Assembly (NCBI GenBank): GCA_002083985.1
Contig: MTER01000081.1
Coordinates: 1 to 6,452 of the forward strand
Length of the DNA: 6,452 nt
Direction of reading: 5' to 3'
Source of the DNA: Candidatus Altarchaeales archaeon A3
GTDB taxonomy: Archaea; Altiarchaeota; Altiarchaeia; Altiarchaeales; Altiarchaeaceae
The position numbers were made by a program, and so were the translations under genes. Under the pieces are notes generated by a model. It worked only from the letters and a program-made list of their open reading frames with translations. It had not been told where the DNA came from and did no database searches. This document shows, one piece after another, positions 4,795 through 6,452 of the stretch (the stretch's first letter is position 1; every line of letters starts with the position of its first letter).

Positions 4795-4886
4795 TTAAAG
4801 ATTGAAAATTTCTCAAAGAAATTTGGCACATATTTTTGAAATTTCGCAGCGTTCTCACGACATTAAAAATAAGAGCGAGAAATTTT
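4774..4886. other. Hairpin-rich non-coding stretch between second NYN gene and aspartate kinase
   Basis: Several perfect inverted repeats are packed here: the palindrome GATTTTAAAATC (4774-4785); AATCTTT (4782-4788) with AAAGATT (4797-4803); AAATTTC (4806-4812) with GAAATTT (4818-4824); and the longer-range AAAATTTCTC (4805-4814) with GAGAAATTTT (4877-4886). Some are mutually exclusive, so alternative folds are possible. No open frame of useful length crosses it. It could be a structured repeat element, an untranslated leader or a small RNA; the sequence alone does not decide. Confidence 0.4.
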
Positions 4887-4925
4887 AATTATTTTTCTAG
4901 ATTAAGATAAACAGATAAATCAAAC

Positions 4926-4930
4926 AGGAA
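4926..4930 (+). promoter_or_regulatory. Possible Shine-Dalgarno site of aspartate kinase
   Basis: AGGAA ends 7 bases before the ATG at 4938. It is one of the few plausible ribosome binding sites in the window, where most genes show none. It supports the ATG at 4938, which also gives the expected family N-terminus with KFGG close to the start. Confidence 0.45.
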
Positions 4931-4937
4931 AATTTAA

Positions 4938-6341
4938 ATGGACGAAAAAATCATAGTGTTAAAATTTGGAGGATTTGCCGTTTCAACGGGAGAAAATATA
5001 AAGAGAATTTGTGCAATAGTCAAAAAAGAGAGAGAAAAGCATAAAGTAGTTGTTACCGTATCGGCACTATACGGAGTTACGGATGAACTTGTAGAAATTT
5101 CAAAAAAAATTTCAAACCTTCCTGCAATAGCGGTTGAAGATGCGGCAAAAAAATTTTATGATGAAATACTTGCATTGCATTACAAGACAGTGAAAGAGTG
5201 TATTGCGGATGAGAAAATTTTAAATGTGGCTATGGAAAAAATAAAGGCGCTGCTTGAAAAATTAAGAATTACGCTGATCGGTATAGGGTATCTGGAAGAA
5301 ATTAATCCTAAATTTATGGATTTTGTTATATCGTTCGGGGAAAAGATGTCAATTCACATTGTAAGCGGAGCGCTGAACGATATAGGGATTAAAGCATATC
5401 CTTTAACAGGTTATGAAGCGGGAATTATTACCGACTCAAATTTTTCACATGCAAGACCATTGCCTGTAATTAACGAGACAATAAATAAAAATTTAATGCC
5501 CTTAATAGAAAAAGATACTGTTCCTGTTGTTGCAGGCTTTATTGCAGCAGATATAAAAGGAACTGCGACAACATTAGGAAGAGGGGGTTCCGACTATACT
5601 GCAGCTTTGCTTGCAAAACACCTGAAGGCCGTTGAAGTTCAGATAATAAAAGATGTTGAAGGAGTATTATCAGCAGATCCGAAGATTACAAAAAACGCAA
5701 AACTTATAAGACAGTTATCTTATGCCGAAGCAATGGATCTGGCATTATTCGGAGCAAAGGTTATGTATTCAAGGATGATAGAGCCGGCAATGGAGGCAAA
5801 CATTCCAGTAAGGGTTAAAAGCATATTCAAACCGGATGACGAAGGAACCGTAATTGTTAAAAAAGAAGAGGTAATAGACAGAATAGTTAAAGCCGTAACG
5901 ATGATGAAAGATGTAGCAATTATAAATATTAAAGGCGTTGGAATGGCCGAAACGCCTGGAATTATGGGAAAAATTTTTTCAGAATTTGGGAACAGAGGAA
6001 TAAATATTATTATGGTATCTGGCTCTTCCGAATCAAATTTATCCTTAGTTGTAAAGAAAAGTGATATTGAGAATACGGTTGAAGCGATTACTACCGGTTT
6101 AAATTCGGGGATGAGGAAGATTGATGTAATGGATAATGTCAGAATTATTGCTGTAATCGGCGCGGGTATGGCCGGGAGTAAAGGCGTTGCTGCAAAGATA
6201 TTTAAAATAGTTGCGGACAATGACGCAAGTATAATTATGATTGCACAGGGCTCATCGGAAGTTAATATATCTTTTGTTGTTGAAGAAAAATTTAGCGAGG
6301 ATGTTGTTAAGGCAATACATGAGAAATTTATTGAAAAATAA
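4938..6341 (+). CDS. lysC: Aspartate kinase with two ACT domains
   Basis: This 467-residue cytoplasmic enzyme phosphorylates aspartate with ATP, the first step toward lysine or diaminopimelate, threonine, methionine and isoleucine. The catalytic amino-acid-kinase domain (1-300) shows KFGGFAV (9-15), TVSALYGVTDEL (40-51), SFGEKMS (132-138), TTLGRGGSDYTAAL (211-224), KDVEGVLSADPKI (238-250) and FGAKVMYSR (271-279). Two ACT domains follow (about 325-385 and 400-465), with SGSSESNLSLVV (361-372) and AQGSSEVNISFVV (436-448), implying feedback control by end-product amino acids. Length and order match archaeal enzymes such as that of Methanocaldococcus, including the ending HEKFIEK. The family signature KFGGTSV is changed to KFGGFAV and the usual FGAKVLHPRT to FGAKVMYSRM, so substrate handling may be altered. 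No homoserine dehydrogenase domain is fused. It stands alone between two copies of a dispersed repeat. Confidence 0.94.
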   Translation: MDEKIIVLKFGGFAVSTGENIKRICAIVKKEREKHKVVVTVSALYGVTDELVEISKKISNLPAIAVEDAAKKFYDEILALHYKTVKECIADEKILNVAMEKIKALLEKLRITLIGIGYLEEINPKFMDFVISFGEKMSIHIVSGALNDIGIKAYPLTGYEAGIITDSNFSHARPLPVINETINKNLMPLIEKDTVPVVAGFIAADIKGTATTLGRGGSDYTAALLAKHLKAVEVQIIKDVEGVLSADPKITKNAKLIRQLSYAEAMDLALFGAKVMYSRMIEPAMEANIPVRVKSIFKPDDEGTVIVKKEEVIDRIVKAVTMMKDVAIINIKGVGMAETPGIMGKIFSEFGNRGINIIMVSGSSESNLSLVVKKSDIENTVEAITTGLNSGMRKIDVMDNVRIIAVIGAGMAGSKGVAAKIFKIVADNDASIIMIAQGSSEVNISFVVEEKFSEDVVKAIHEKFIEK

Positions 6342-6452
6342 AAACAAACAGGTAAAATTTATCATTAGACATGTTGCGAAATAACTTTTTCACCTTTAAA
6401 TTTTATTAGTTTTAACCTCACTTCGTTCGGATATTTTAAAATCTTTGCGATT
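6342..6452. other. Gene-free tail after aspartate kinase
   Basis: No gene is supported. CAAACAGGTAAAATTTA (6344-6360) resembles CAAACAGGAAAATTTA just before the kinase start (4921-4936), differing by one extra base. The ATG at 6371 opens only 12 codons. T-runs at 6386-6390 could help end the kinase transcript. The last 38 bases are the dispersed repeat. Confidence 0.5.
6415..6452 (+). repeat. 38-bp dispersed repeat, copy 2 (cut by window edge)
   Basis: This copy matches 4757-4794 in 37 of 38 positions, in the same orientation 1658 bp away. The match runs to the last base of the window, so the true repeat probably extends further, perhaps into the hairpin-rich sequence that follows copy 1. 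Confidence 0.8.

Noticed and set aside
4707..4937. Lysine riboswitch or other known riboswitch ahead of aspartate kinase
   Set aside because: The stretch has hairpins but none of the conserved purine-rich junction sequence expected of a lysine riboswitch that I could recognise.
5720..6220. 166-codon open frame on the minus strand inside the aspartate kinase gene
   Set aside because: It is antisense to an unmistakable kinase with ACT domains and its Ile/Thr/Pro/Ser-rich translation looks like the reverse frame of ACT-domain codons; no family resemblance.
6371..6409. Possible new gene start after aspartate kinase
   Set aside because: ATG at 6371 opens only 12 codons before TAG; no longer frame begins in the tail.

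Overview
This is an AT-rich archaeal segment. Several features point to an archaeon: a stand-alone N-terminal transketolase subunit (the split two-gene form common in archaea), two PIN/NYN-like proteins resembling the archaeal TIGR00288 family, an aspartate kinase whose ends and ACT domains resemble the Methanocaldococcus enzyme, a tRNA gene without an encoded CCA, and starts that mostly lack Shine-Dalgarno sites but have AT-rich boxes upstream. The lineage is not resolved; a low-GC euryarchaeon or an uncultivated group such as Altiarchaeota is a guess from gene content and composition. Every complete gene ends in TAA.

Layout. 1-176 (-): 5' part of an IS481-like transposase that runs off the window. 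177-329: gene-free, holding the probable outer edge of that insertion sequence. 330-1313 (-): transketolase N-terminal subunit. 1359-1568 (-): small PspC-domain membrane protein. 1569-1666: divergent promoter region. 1667-2578 (+): manganese-dependent family II inorganic pyrophosphatase, followed closely by protein-L-isoaspartate methyltransferase (about 2589-3245). 3287-3877 and 4050-4706 (+): two paralogous NYN-domain proteins with a tRNA-Gly(GCC) gene (3931-4001) between them. 4707-4937: a terminator-like palindrome, then a dispersed repeat within hairpin-rich DNA. 4938-6341 (+): aspartate kinase. 6342-6452: a second copy of the dispersed repeat, cut by the window edge.

How the genes relate. 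Most are housekeeping: pentose-phosphate interconversion, pyrophosphate removal, protein repair, amino-acid biosynthesis and a tRNA. They do not form one pathway. The most unusual part is 3264-4753, where two divergent copies of a predicted metal-dependent RNase fold flank a tRNA gene. One copy has an internal insertion and the other a long charged tail. The aspartate kinase has several altered signature residues and lies between two nearly identical 38-bp repeat copies. No CRISPR array, defence island, phage genes or clearly new multi-gene system is visible.
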